Assembly (NCBI GenBank): GCA_944989445.1
Contig: CALYLW010000433.1
Location: 137,131 to 201,130, forward strand
DNA: 64,000 nucleotides
Reading direction: 5' to 3'
Origin: Ampullaceana balthica
Taxonomy: Eukaryota; Mollusca; Gastropoda; Lymnaeidae
This document shows positions 1 through 10,746 of this stretch, piece by piece (the first letter of the stretch is position 1; every line of letters begins with the position of its first letter). The notes below the pieces were generated by a model. It saw nothing but the letters and a program-made list of their open reading frames with translations. It was not told the DNA's origin and made no database searches. The position numbers and the translations under genes were made by a program.

Positions 1-745
1 CCACACCATTGACCAACACCCACACCATTTACCAACACCCACACCATTGACCAACACCCACACCATTTACCAACACCCACACCATTGACCAACCCCCACA
101 CCATTGACCAACACCCACACCATTTACCAACACCCACACCATTTACCAACACCCACACCATTTAACAACACACACACCATTGACCAACACCCACACCATT
201 TACCAACACCCACACCATTTACCAACCAAAATACACCATTGACCAACACCCACACCATTGACCAACACCCACAAGATTTACCAACACCCACACCATTGAC
301 CAACACCCACACCATTGACCAACACCCACATCATTGACCAAAACCCACACTATTTAACACCAACCCCATTTACCAACACCCACACCATTGACCAACACCC
401 ACACCATTTACCAACACTAACACCATTTACCAACACCCACACCATTTACCAACACCCACACCATTTACCAACACCCACATCATTGACCAACACCCACACC
501 ATTTACCAACACCCACACCATTTACCAACACCCACACCATTTACCAACAACCACACCATTTACCAACACCCACACCATTTGCCAACACCCACATCATTGA
601 CCAACACCCACACCATTGACCAACACCCACACCATTTACCAACACCCACACCATTGACCAACACCCACATCATTGACCAACACCCACATCATTGACCAAC
701 ACCCACACCATTTACCAACAACCACACCATTGACCAACACCCACC
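1..745. repeat. 19-bp minisatellite array
   Basis: A 19-bp unit (caccattgaccaacaccca and its variant with ttt for ttg) repeats from the window edge to about 745, then stops abruptly. The two main variants, 'attgacc' and 'atttacc', are interspersed rather than in blocks. Open frames on both strands here are repeat artefacts of a stop-poor unit, not genes. The array continues beyond the left edge. Confidence 0.95.
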
Positions 746-2878
746 GCATTCTGGTTTCGCATCGTTCTTGAAACAGTGACCATTTGAACCGTCCATCAAC
801 TTTATCACGTGATTCGTATGGGGAAACTTGGATAGTTAAACATTAAATTTGAAGCAAATCAACTATTAACTGGTGATATTGTTTTCCATGGTCTAAACTT
901 CGTATTTACGTTACCACAGTCTCATTACATTGTATTAGAGACTCACTTATAGTCAGTCATGTTTTTGGTACAAAAGTGACGTGACAATAAAAAGGCACTT
1001 AATTAGGTTTGTTGTTTTGTTGTTATTGTTGTTGTTATTGTTGTTGTAGTTTTCGTTGCTGTTGTTGTTTTCCGGTATTGTTGCTTTTCTAATCTACGCG
1101 TAACAATTTTTTTAAAAATTGTGACAAGGGTCCTTCGTAGAACAATATCGGATTTAAAACGCCACCTCACACGACCAGCATCTGCCGATAGCTCATAACG
1201 AGGCTGTGTCGTTTTCCCGCCAATAACGCATGTATCATGGGTACAAATTATCAGAATTGATCAACGCTACTATCGCGTGACGCTGTAATCAAAACCGCTT
1301 GGAAGATAACTCTACCGGTTGTATTCTTTTCTTTTTTTAATTTAAATAACAAACTCCCTCCGTTTTCGAGCTTTGTCCCGAGTTTCATCAGTTTAACGCG
1401 ATGTATTAGCAGGGAATTAAACGGTGAGGAAAGGATGGGGTGGGGAGGGGGGTTGGGGTTAGAACGATTCGCATCGCTCATTGATTTTATGTGTCTGAGT
1501 GTGTAATTTTCTTTTCAATCTTGATTGACTTCAGACACAATGGAATTTATACTCATCCCTTTTCCGTTATGTTTGTGTGTGTTTTTGAGTTTGCTTTGTT
1601 TTTCTTTTTTTCTATATCTCTCGCATTAATAAATTTACAAACCCGTTATCAATCCTCACCTTCTAAACCACAAACCCCCACCCCCTCCCCCGCCCCAAAC
1701 CACACCACATATTCCTTTCTTATCTGGGATCAAATTTTTTAACGGACTAAATAGCTTGTAAATTCAACGACACCGGTTATCGATTATTTTTTTAAATTTT
1801 TTTGTGTGTTCTTCAGGATATTAAACAACGGAATCTGCGTCCTACAACTAACACCGTGCAATTAAAAGCCCGGCTAAGTGCAACGCAAATAAGTTCAGCC
1901 GCGTTAATTTGCCCATAACGATTTGAGTGCTTCATTTTCTGAGTCAGTTTGATTGTTGGGGAATTTATTTTATTTTTTTTGTTAACGGTTTCCGCAAGGT
2001 ACGCATTAGCCTGGCCTTGGACATAAAGGTGTAGATCATCGGGGTTAATCGAAGTAAGTTGGCGTCTATTTTCAAGTGATACATTTTTTTAGCGTTTATG
2101 GAAATTAGGCAGAGTCCAAAGAAGATGAAGACTTTTGCAATGTCCCCCCAAAATATCTGCCTTAACAAGGTAATGTACTTATCTAATGGCATGTTTTGAG
2201 TCACGATATTGCCAATTGTGTAAGTGTAGGCCTGACGTTTACTAATTATTTTGGGGTGATAGTAACTAACAAAAAAAATTTCAGATAACTGACTGGGCAT
2301 TGAGTCTAGATCCTTGTCATTTGTTATTTATGGAACACAGGGGTGGAATGTATTTTCTCAATATTCAAACGTTTCACAATCCATTTAGTGGAATTGGGGC
2401 TGATACTCTTATGTCAATATGACATGTTGTCAACGACTTTTAAGTGGAGCTAAGGCCCTTATGTCCAGATGTTGGTACAGAGGAAATGATTAAATGGTAC
2501 TAATTTTCTTCTGAATGGCACTCAGGCAAGAGCTTAAGTAGAATTAAGGTAAGTATATATTAAAGACACTACAATATAGGCGTTTATATTGTACCAAAGC
2601 TCTGAAATCAAAAGGAAACTAGAAACTTGAATCCCTGATAGGCTATCATTAATGATCACGCAACTATTATTATCAATCTCGGCGAAATCTTAGTTTTTTG
2701 CCTGGTTATTTTTCATTGGTGTTTTTTTTTGTTGTTGTTGTTTTTTTGTTTGTTTTTTTTTGTTTGTTTTTTTCTGTGGGGGGGGAGGGGGGTTGGGGCT
2801 ATTATTATTTTTTTGTTGCGAGTAATTGTTTAAAATATCACCACTTAACCGAATATGGCGCGAGAGGAGGGCAGAGAT
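746..2878. other. No gene seen; AT-rich unique sequence
   Basis: No recognisable coding region or RNA gene. It contains a TTG-rich simple stretch near 1010-1065, C- and G-rich short tracts near 1435-1455 and 1675-1700, and a T-rich tract with TTTG runs at 2718-2775 ending in a G run. The small open frames have no recognisable protein content. Confidence 0.6.
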
Positions 2879-3256
2879 CAGAGGCGTCACTGGGGTTGGT
2901 GTCACTTGGGTGGTAGCTCATGGTGTAACCCCCTCAGGACCAATAATCCCTCTAAGGTTCGTTGGTCCGTGTACAAATTTTTAAAATCCATGTGTAAATT
3001 TGCACAGGATTCATTGTGTGTGCAATATTTTACTAAATTGTCTGCGCTGTGTTCTAAACTGCTGCGAGGCGTTTTTAAAATATATGCGTTACCGCGCAGC
3101 TTAAATGGAACATTGCTCACGACTTGTCCCATAGAACCCCCGAGTCTTCTAGTGCCAAATAACGGGAACATACAGAAATTTTCGTTTTGGTGTCACCCTT
3201 TGTGATGGTGTCATCCGTGCGGTCCGCACCCCTCGCAACCCCTAGTGACGCCACTG
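2879..3256. mobile_element. Short non-autonomous element with inverted ends
   Basis: Terminal inverted repeats are CAGAGGCGTCACTGGG on the left and cctagtgacgccactg on the right, 14 of 16 matching. Both ends carry inner 'ggtgtcac' motifs, and the right end resembles the one at 8490-8560. The flanking 8-mers (gcagagat and ctgagtgt) do not match, so the two ends may not have moved together last. The overlapping open frames on both strands encode nothing recognisable. Confidence 0.6.
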
Positions 3257-3779
3257 CTGAGTGTAACTTACTAATTAATTTCATGACAGTGACCCGTAAA
3301 TAGCACACAACAAAAGAGCGCAGATGAAGCTTGGAGGCGATTGTTCTAATAGATGCTAATGTTTCAAGATGGACTACCAGGATGTATAGCGCTCTTATGT
3401 GTGCGTCCATTAGTCGTCGCTCTTTCATCATTCGCTCTCTAATGAAATGTGAAAACAATTTAAGGAATGAAAATGTTCCCAACATATGTCAGACAAGCCT
3501 TGAACTAAAAATTGAATTAATTGAATGACCTTTTTTAAAGTTTGATTCCTGTCTGTCATACTTTAAGAACATTTAATAATTTTTTTTAAATTTCGTCTAA
3601 TTTTTGAACGTGTCCAAAATTTAAGTGTAATTTGGCTTACTTTTGTTACTTTCCAAATTAAAGTAAATCATCATATATATATTTACCCTCAATTATGTAT
3701 GATTGTGGCCTATCGCTAAGGGACATCACTCTTTTTTTTAAAAATTGAAAATATAGACTTAAAATCATAATCATTTTGG

Positions 3780-4212
3780 TTTTCAGATTAACATTAACCA
3801 AACAACGCACGAACCTTTGACGTCAGCATTTGTGTTGTAAACAGTGCTGACTGACTCAAAGAGTGATTTTTGGTGCAGTAATTTGGTGTGCTGCTTTCTA
3901 AAATTAATTTAAAAATCGTGTTGTGATTAGCACTGTAAAAAAAAATTATATCAATACTTAGGTACATTTCAGAAATATTTCGGATTTATCATAGAAGGAT
4001 AAGTTACTTGGGCTTTTGACCCAAAAGAAAAGTGGGCGCCTTGGGCGCCTTACAACACCTATTATAAAATACTGTGTGTACATTTAAGGAAGTTTAATAA
4101 TACGTATTTATCATACAATGACAAGTTAGTTGTGCTTTTGAAAAAGGTGGACGCCGTAGGCGCCCTAAAAAAGTGGGCGCCTCAGACGCCACGGCGCCGC
4201 AGCACAACCTAG
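3780..4212 (+). mobile_element. Helitron-like fragment with GGCGCC palindromes
   Basis: Shares blocks with the Helitrons at 31336-32904: the 'gcagtaattt...gctttctaaaatta' segment and a unit running 'ctattataaaatac... gacaagttagtt...cttttga' between GGCGCC clusters. Here the GGCGCC-flanked unit is present about twice in tandem (about 3950-4070 and 4070-4170). It ends in CTAG at 4209-4212 after a GGCGCC-containing stretch, a plausible Helitron 3' end. The left boundary is uncertain. Confidence 0.5.
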
Positions 4213-4769
4213 ATATTAAATAATTATTTAAGCCGTAAAAGGTATAACGTGGCATTTTTACTCAAAATTAATTCGAGTAAATTCTCACTATCTTTCCTAC
4301 TTTTAATAGAATTAAATAAAGGATTCACTTGCTCACCTTTACTGCTGTAAGAATTTGGAATTATGATTATGAATTGTGGACAAAATACTTGAATATAACA
4401 GATTATTTCGTGTGAAAAAAATCATCACGTGTTAAATGATATTACAAAAAAGTAACTACACTCAAGAAAATTAAGTTTATTAGAGCAGTGATTCTCAAAT
4501 TTTTTAGTATCGTAGACCGGCAGGAATTTTTCCATTTCACTAGGAACCGGTGAACTATTTTCACTGTAATGAAGTGGTAGCGAAATGTTATTTATTTTAA
4601 ACAAGAAATATACCCACACTTTGTAGCGGGAGTGTGCTAACCCTTTTCCCCAGTATGAGTTGCTGGTTATTACATTTTTTGCCTAGTTATTTATCAGATT
4701 TATCTATTACCAACTATTTTGATAATAGTGCCCGTAAAAAAGGGCAACTGCTTTGTACTACTCAGCTCA

Positions 4770-5145
4770 ATTTAAGATGCGTACACGAAAATGCGCGCAC
4801 TGTAATTTGACAATGAAAGATTTTTGAAAGCGAACCGCTCAAAATAAAGTTTGGAAAAAAAACGCACAAAAATTAGCTCGTTTTAATTGTCCGCATGAAG
4901 CTGTTCAATATCGAAATGAGATTTAATACTTGTCTATTTGTCTCAACATTTTCCGATCTTTTAATTGATGGCTTTCGGGCAAAAGGGAAAATTACAAAAA
5001 TAAAATACGTAAACCATCTGCAGATTAAAAGGAACCGTCCTGCAAAATTTGGTCCTCGTCCGTCAATTGGTTTTTCAGTGAATGTGGAACTTACAGTCGA
5101 AAAGTGAAACATACAAACATACTTAAACACAAACTGAGCTTTATA
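4770..5145 (+). repeat. Interspersed repeat, copy 1 (Helitron-like)
   Basis: Begins near 'gcgtacacgaaaatg' and runs through 'ttcgggcaaaaggg' and 'gtccgtcaattggttttt' to 'gtgaaacatacaaacat'. The same sequence order occurs at about 6600-6985, so these are diverged direct copies. The block 'gtccgcatgaa...tgttcaat' also resembles the Helitron at 63858-64000. The small open frames on both strands are not recognised as protein. Confidence 0.6.
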
Positions 5146-5349
5146 TAGCTTATGTAAACTTTTTTAAAGTGAAAGTTTATTTGACATAGGCCATCGCTTC
5201 CAACATAAAATAAATTCGCTACATCTATGCTTTCTAATTAAATGTCGAGTTATGAATTATATTTTTAAAAATCGCAATTTCATTCACATGTGTAAAATAT
5301 TAATGCAATGCATCGTGGAAAATTTGAAATAAAATAAATTAAACGCAAA

Positions 5350-5400
5350 TCTAATATATAAAGCTCAGTTGGTGTTTGTATGTTTGTTTGTTTGTACCCA
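5350..5400 (+). mobile_element. Helitron-like 5' terminus
   Basis: Starts TCTAATATATAAAGCTCAG after an A and continues into a TGTTTG microsatellite. An inverted match with the same start lies at 7204-7270, and another direct start (TCTAATATATAGAAAG) is at 6551. A 5' TC preceded by A fits Helitron insertion between A and T. No matching 3' end was fixed, so the length is unknown. Confidence 0.45.
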
Positions 5401-6550
5401 TTAAAAAAGGCTACTGCTTTGTTGAAATTTTTCCAAAAGATCGCTACCACTGTCGTCACTAAAAAAAACTCATACATACTTACGACACTGCATCGTAACA
5501 CAATTATAATTAATACAATATTTGCAACAGCGTCTATGAGATAAAGATAATATGGCATTACCCCCCTCAAATGCAAAATCTACTTAACCTATAGAGCCAA
5601 TAAATTACATTATAAATGTTATATATGAAATGTACTTTCTAAAATACTTGAAAGAAACTAAAGCAGTAGTATTAAAAAGAATTTAAGAAAATGTGCTCAC
5701 CGTATTTAGACAATAATAATAAATGTTTATAGAAATATTATGGTTTAATAAAATGTCTGCTCATAACAACTGGACCAAAAATAACTCTACTTTTGTAATC
5801 TATTTATAGTTGTTCTAACATGGAAATAATATTTGAATTGTTATATATTTGTGTCTGCATTTACGAATAAAATTTGTGCAATTGGTATAATATCATAAAG
5901 GAATGAAATTCTTTTTTGAGTCACTTTCATGGCCCAACAACAGATTTTGTTTCTAAACAATAAAGAAATTATATTCAACATTTTAAAAAAAAACGGTAAA
6001 CACACAAAAAAACAAAATGAAACAAAACAAATGTCTGTTTAAAAACGCATGTGAAACAGTGACAATCATTGACTTTAAAAATGGCGTAGTACGTTAATCC
6101 AACTACAAAGGAATGAACGTAACAAATTCAATTCGCAAAACAAAATAATTAAGCGTTTTCAGGATCACTTTATTTAGTTTAATCTACTTATGTTAATTTG
6201 TACTGTAGCCTAAAAATTGTATAAGTCTATAGCTTATGTAAAAGAGAATAGGTTATGTAAAAAAGAAACAAAATATAAATGTTATATTAATAGGACACAG
6301 CTAAATTTAAGAGGCGTACACGAAAATGTGCGCTTAGGTAACAGGCGATAAAAGATTTTAGAACGCGCACCGCTAAAAATGAAGCCTTGAAAAAAATACC
6401 GACACAATTATTACATAAATAGGTTTTTATTAACTGTCGAGTTATGGAACAGAAAATAATTAAAACAAATTCGCAATTAAATTTAAACGTGTAAACAATT
6501 AAATATAATGCATCGTGTGGCAGTTGTAATTAAATATGTTTACGTGTCTA

Positions 6551-6995
6551 TCTAATATATAGAAAGTAACAGTAAAGAAAATGACAATTCTTTGTACTAC
6601 ACAGCTCAAATTATGAAGCGTACACGAAAATGTGCGCAACGTAATTAGACATTATAATATTTTTTGAATGCGCACAGCTGAAAATAAAGTATTGGGGGAA
6701 AAAACGTCATCAAAAGTAACTCGCTTTCAACGGCATTTGAACGTCCGCGTAAATTTGTTCAATGCAGAAATGAGGTTAAATTTTTTATTCTTTGTCTCTG
6801 CATTTTCTGATTATTTAATTTACGGCATTCGGGCAAAAGGGACAATTACAAAAACTAACTTAAAACCACCATCAGGGTAAAAGGAACCATCCTGCCAAAT
6901 TTGTTCCCCGTCCGTCATTTGGTTTTTCCCTGGCTGTCTAACAGAAAGTCGAAAAAGTGAAACATACAAACATACAAACATGTTCGTTCGTCCGT
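6551..6995 (+). repeat. Interspersed repeat, copy 2 (Helitron-like)
   Basis: Opens with TCTAATATATAG at 6551 after an A, then carries the second copy of the 'gcgtacacgaaaatg...caaacatacaaac' repeat seen at 4770-5145, ending in a CAAACATA microsatellite. A diverged third piece of the opening segment lies near 6310-6380. The copies differ at many positions, so this is old. Confidence 0.5.
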
Positions 6996-6999
6996 CGAT

Positions 7000-7203
7000 A
7001 CGACGAGGACCACTCTAGTCATCCGAGGGTTTTCTGTGCGTGCGCAGATGGCTGATTAGGCCGATCCTTGCACGAAAGGTTCGGGAACAGAAGGGACAGG
7101 GGGCGAGTGCGACATCTCCTGGAGGGTTGACAGCATGGGCCTTTCGGGCTTGCCTCTTCTTTTCTGCGGCGGTAATCCGGTTTGCCTCGCATGACCTGGC
7201 ACC
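7000..7203 (-). pseudogene. 3' end of a non-LTR retrotransposon ORF2
   Basis: On the minus strand a frame ends with a CxxC...H-type finger: C-P-F-C, then RIGLISHLRTH, before a stop at about 7015. A 'gtggtcctcgtcg' segment follows. A finger with 'RIGL.SH' is the usual C-terminus of many invertebrate LINE ORF2 proteins, and a similar 'gtggtcatcgtcg' tail recurs at 21155-21195. Only the last few dozen residues remain. The upstream coding limit is near 7203, where CAAACATA repeats begin. Confidence 0.7.
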
Positions 7204-7270
7204 TTCGTACAAACATACAAACATACAAACATACAAAGATACAAACACCAACTGAGATTTATATATTAGA
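7204..7270 (-). mobile_element. Helitron-like 5' terminus, inverted
   Basis: Read on the minus strand it starts TCTAATATATAAATCTCAG at 7270 after an A and runs into a TTTGTATG microsatellite. It is the inverted counterpart of 5350-5395. It may belong to a Helitron oriented leftward, or with 5350 bound an inverted pair. Confidence 0.45.
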
Positions 7271-7346
7271 TTATTTATTTAATTGTATGTGCTTATTAAC
7301 AAAAAAAATGACATATTCTATAGGGTTAGTAATAATGGTTGCAAAT

Positions 7347-7863
7347 GTTGTTGTTAAGCCTTCTCGTCCATGAGGGGCATCCACCGATCATCGTCGGCGT
7401 CTGCGATTCCTCAAAGGGCATAGGCCACCTACGAGAGACCTCCAGGCATCTCTATCCTGGGCCAGCTTCTCCAGGATCTTCCATTCATGGCCAATTCTCT
7501 TGATGTCTGCCTCCAACTCTCGGCGCCAAGTGTTTCTTGGACGGCCTTTTTTCCGCTTACCCTGTGGGTTCCATTTCAGGGCTTGCCTTGTTGTATTAAA
7601 AGCAGGTTTTCTTAATCTATGACCAATCCACCTCCACCGCTTCTGAAGAATCTCTTCCTCAACTGGCTTCTGTTTTGTCTGCTGCCAAAGTTCCCGGTTG
7701 TTTATTTTCTCTGGCGAGTGAATTATGAGAATCCTTCTTAGACAATTGTTGATAAAGGACTGGATTCTGGTCAGGTTTACGGCCCTTGTTCTCCCCGTCT
7801 CGGCTCCATATAGCAGCACAGGTTTCACCATAGCGTTAAAAATCCTTACTTTTAACTTGCTGC
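7347..7863 (-). mobile_element. 5'-truncated LINE with perfect 15-bp target duplication
   Basis: The minus strand encodes the C-terminal region of an endonuclease/reverse-transcriptase protein: L-Y-G-A-E-T, then K-R-W-R-W-I-G-H, then G-K-R-K-K-G-R-P-R-N-T-W-R-R, then D-A-W-R-S-L-V-G-G-L. The frame stays open to its stop, about 155 codons. The word ataatggttgcaaat occurs exactly on both sides (7332-7346 and 7864-7878), marking the insertion. The 3' end is a short (AAC) tail. The same family recurs at 62080-62363. Apparent frame extension past 7863 is target-site sequence. Confidence 0.85.
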
Positions 7864-8560
7864 ATAATGGTTGCAAATAAGGGTTTTTAATTATATTTGT
7901 CTGTCCTTTCTTGATAACTTCTGTAGACCTACAGCGGATGACTCACGGACCGGCACCGGTCCGCGGACCACCGTTTTGAGAAGCACTGTCTTAGAGTACA
8001 TTATATTAACATAGCTCTCCATGTTTGCACGCTTTTAATAAATATAAATTAAAAATAATTAACTCAAATACATTTAATACATAATTTTCCTCTTTCATCT
8101 TCGGATTATTTTTAGGAGGAAAATCGTATCCCCCTCCCCACTGTGGTGGAGGGAATATTGAGGTGGGGTTAGTCTCACCGGCCTACAATATGTGCCGGTA
8201 TGTCAAAGCCCACTTGGCTTTATTTCATTTAAAACAAAAGACACCGCCTCTTTCATGTCCTGCCTCAAAATGTGCGGCTATTTCTTTTCTTTTTATTTCC
8301 TAATTTGTTTTATTGTAGTTTTTTTTTGGGGGGTGTTTTATTATTGCAAGTTAACTGATATATTTTTATTAATAAAGTTTCGCGTTTAACGTATTTCATT
8401 GTATTTCGTAATGTTTTTCTAGGTGAAAAATATGTTTTTCATCTCTTCTTTTTTTGACATAAAATCGTACACTGTAAAATTTTCATTTGATGTCACCCCC
8501 CCCCCAGATGGTGTCACCCGGGGCGGCCCGCCAGCCCACCCCATCCCAGTGACACCACTG

Positions 8561-9789
8561 GCAGAGATTTCTTTCTTTAAATAAAATATCATCATAGTTT
8601 ATGCACTGCTCGACGTGAATATATCTAGGTTCCAATCAGGAATCAGATCTTGGATCCAATCTGAGCCTAGGATTGAGGAAAAAAAAACGCCACAGAGACG
8701 CTTTAATGGGACTTTGTCGTAGCATTTAAGCCGTCTGTAGATTCTACGGTAGATATTGAATGCAGTTGTTATTGTAAGAGGTAGCGGGGCGGGGACAGGA
8801 AAAAAATTCAATAAATTAATGTTTACGAAAATAATTTTTAATGAGGAAAACAATTTGGCAGCTACTAAATGAATATGTTATAATAGACTTTTTTGTTGAT
8901 TTTTGGAGCGTAATGTCCAAGGGATTGCCAGTTACTCAATAGATAGGATTTTAACGCTATATGTATGAATTTAAGTCTTGAATTTAAAATTTTCAAATCC
9001 GTTGCAGAATTTGTATTACAGATGTAAGTCAGTTACAGGATTTTGTTGTGTATTCGTTCAAGAGAATACCAGTGGGGAACCTTACGAGGTGGTGTGATTT
9101 TATCAGATTTCTTTATCCGCAGTGTGAAATCATATTACAAGGAGATTAATTATCCTGTGTAATTTAATACGTTTAATAAAGTGACGCGTGTAATACTAGA
9201 CTTGTTATTTTCACTGTGCAGAAGTCGGTTTTGCAGTTAGTGCAAATATACATGATATAAGCATGCATTAATATAGACCCCTATTACACATGGAATAAGA
9301 TACATCATTAGTTTGTTACGACATGTATTTCAAAGGTTAAATGCATTTTAAATGTAAGTATGTATTAACGGTAGTGTTCTTAAGCTACTGTAAAATACGA
9401 GTGTTACCCCCATCGTTTTATGCTCATTTCTACGCGGTGAAAGTAAAAATGGTATTCTGAGATAAACATGTCAAGTGAGAGGAATCTCGCAAGTCAAAAA
9501 CATTGTTCCTATGTTTTCTGACTGTTTCTAGATGGGTCCATCGATCAAAAGCGGGGAACAAAAAATTACAAAAACAATGGATTGCAACGGCATTTATAAC
9601 GTTTATTCCTTTTGAATTGTATACTGTCATATATATATTTTTATTGTTATCCGCGAGTGCAAAAAAAAACCCATTGAAATATAGAAGTAAATTGTTTAAT
9701 GTTTACGAATAGCTTTCCTTTACCCTGAAATCTCATCTTTGAAAATTACGATAAATGAAAGTTAGTGTGCACTTTTGATTGCTGTATGC
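8561..9789. other. No gene seen
   Basis: AT-rich sequence between transposons. It contains small open frames on both strands with no recognisable protein content and no clear terminal repeats. The end carries the 8-bp target duplication (9782-9789) of the next hAT. Confidence 0.5.
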
Positions 9790-10261
9790 CAGGGGTGTCC
9801 AAAGTACGGCCCTTGGGCAAAATCGGCCCGCAAAGAAATTTTGACCGGTCAGCGGCCTCATCTGAAATAATTGATTGACTGACATATTATTTCTGTAATG
9901 ACATTATAATTATTAAGAAAAGTCGAAATTTTGTATTGTTTAGAGTACGTCAAAAATGGCAAAAATCGATGACGTTTAATTTTTTTAACAACGTGGAAAT
10001 GGATTTTTAAGTGTACGAAATTCATTGACCCCTTACCTAAGAAATCTATTACGTCATTTTTATTATATATTTTTTTCGTCAACTCTGACGCTGAAACCAA
10101 TATGGCGTTGGTGAACTTAAAAATTTCAAATAGTTTTTTTTTATCACAAATTTTGAAACAACTTTTCGGCTTTAGTTATATTCAACACATTTTGTTTATT
10201 GTCAGGTACGTAGTACAAAGTAAACATTTTTTACATAACTTTGCCTTGATTATCAAATTTA

Positions 10262-10321
10262 AATCATCTCTATCTTATATAAGACAGACGCTCCTTGCAT
10301 ATAGAAGATTATTAAATTGCG
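10262..10321 (-). repeat. LINE/SINE 3' tail remnant
   Basis: On the minus strand it reads GGACGCAATTTAATAATC then 'ggagcgtctgt', matching the 3' tail of the LINE at 54861-55575 and of the SINEs at 24263-24549 and 41973-42226. Only the tail region is present, as expected for a strongly 5'-truncated retrotransposed copy. Confidence 0.6.
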
Positions 10322-10439
10322 TCCAATTATTGTTTGAATGAATTAATGAATAAAATATTTAATTATTTAAAAAGTCTTGAAAATCGGTATAAAATTGTGA
10401 TAGTATTGTCTCATTTTATCTCCATAGTCCTAAAATTTA

Positions 10440-10440
10440 A

Positions 10441-10516
<76 letters not shown>

Positions 10517-10613
10517 ATATTATAATCCAATTTGGTCATGTTGTTTGTGAATGTAAAATGTCATGCTTTAATTCATTCTGAAAATATAACAAATCTACTT
10601 ATCTATATATATA

Positions 10614-10686
<73 letters not shown>

Positions 10687-10690
10687 ATTT
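10440..10690. repeat. TA and TG microsatellites
   Basis: Two long AT dinucleotide tracts (about 10440-10530 and 10604-10660), the second followed by a TG tract to about 10686, inside the hAT element. Apparent Tyr/Ile-rich open frames here are microsatellite translations. Confidence 0.95.
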
Positions 10691-10746
10691 GTGTTAAATT
10701 GCTAGTGAATTTGATGTTATTTAGATATTTGAATTCCTACTATAGA

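Larger units (their letters stand above)
4486..7988. mobile_element. hAT element filled with nested insertions
   Basis: The left terminus CAGTGATTCTCAAA (4486) and the reverse complement of the right terminus, CAGTGCTTCTCAAA (ending 7988), are classic hAT inverted repeats with further 'gaccgg' similarity inside. Flanking 8-mers are tattagag (4478-4485) and tcttagag (7989-7996), 7 of 8 identical, consistent with an aged target duplication. No hAT transposase was recognised inside. The interior is occupied by Helitron-like repeats and two LINE fragments. Confidence 0.8.
2879..8560. mobile_element. Possible composite hAT-like element bounded by related ends
   Basis: The left end at 2879 reads CAGAGGCGTCACTGGG. 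The right end, reverse-complemented from 8560, reads CAGTGGTGTCACTGGG. The eight bases before the left end (2871-2878) and after the right end (8561-8568) are both gcagagat, a perfect 8-bp duplication of hAT type. A second right-type end lies inside at 3241-3256. The simplest reading is that two neighbouring copies moved as one unit using the outermost ends, carrying 5.7 kb that now includes a Helitron piece and another hAT. Later insertion of the inner material into one long element would also fit. No transposase was recognised for this family. Confidence 0.5.

Noticed and set aside
104..695. Open frames on both strands in the 19-bp array
   Set aside because: Pure translation of a stop-poor minisatellite, with no start context and no non-repeat sequence.
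2855..3485. Open frames of 89-122 codons on both strands
   Set aside because: They lie in the inverted ends of a non-autonomous element and its flank, and encode no recognisable protein.
8120..8210. Left end for a separate short element ending at 8560
   Set aside because: Only vague similarity ('ggtggggttagtctcacc'), with no matching flank. The flank instead matches that of 2879.
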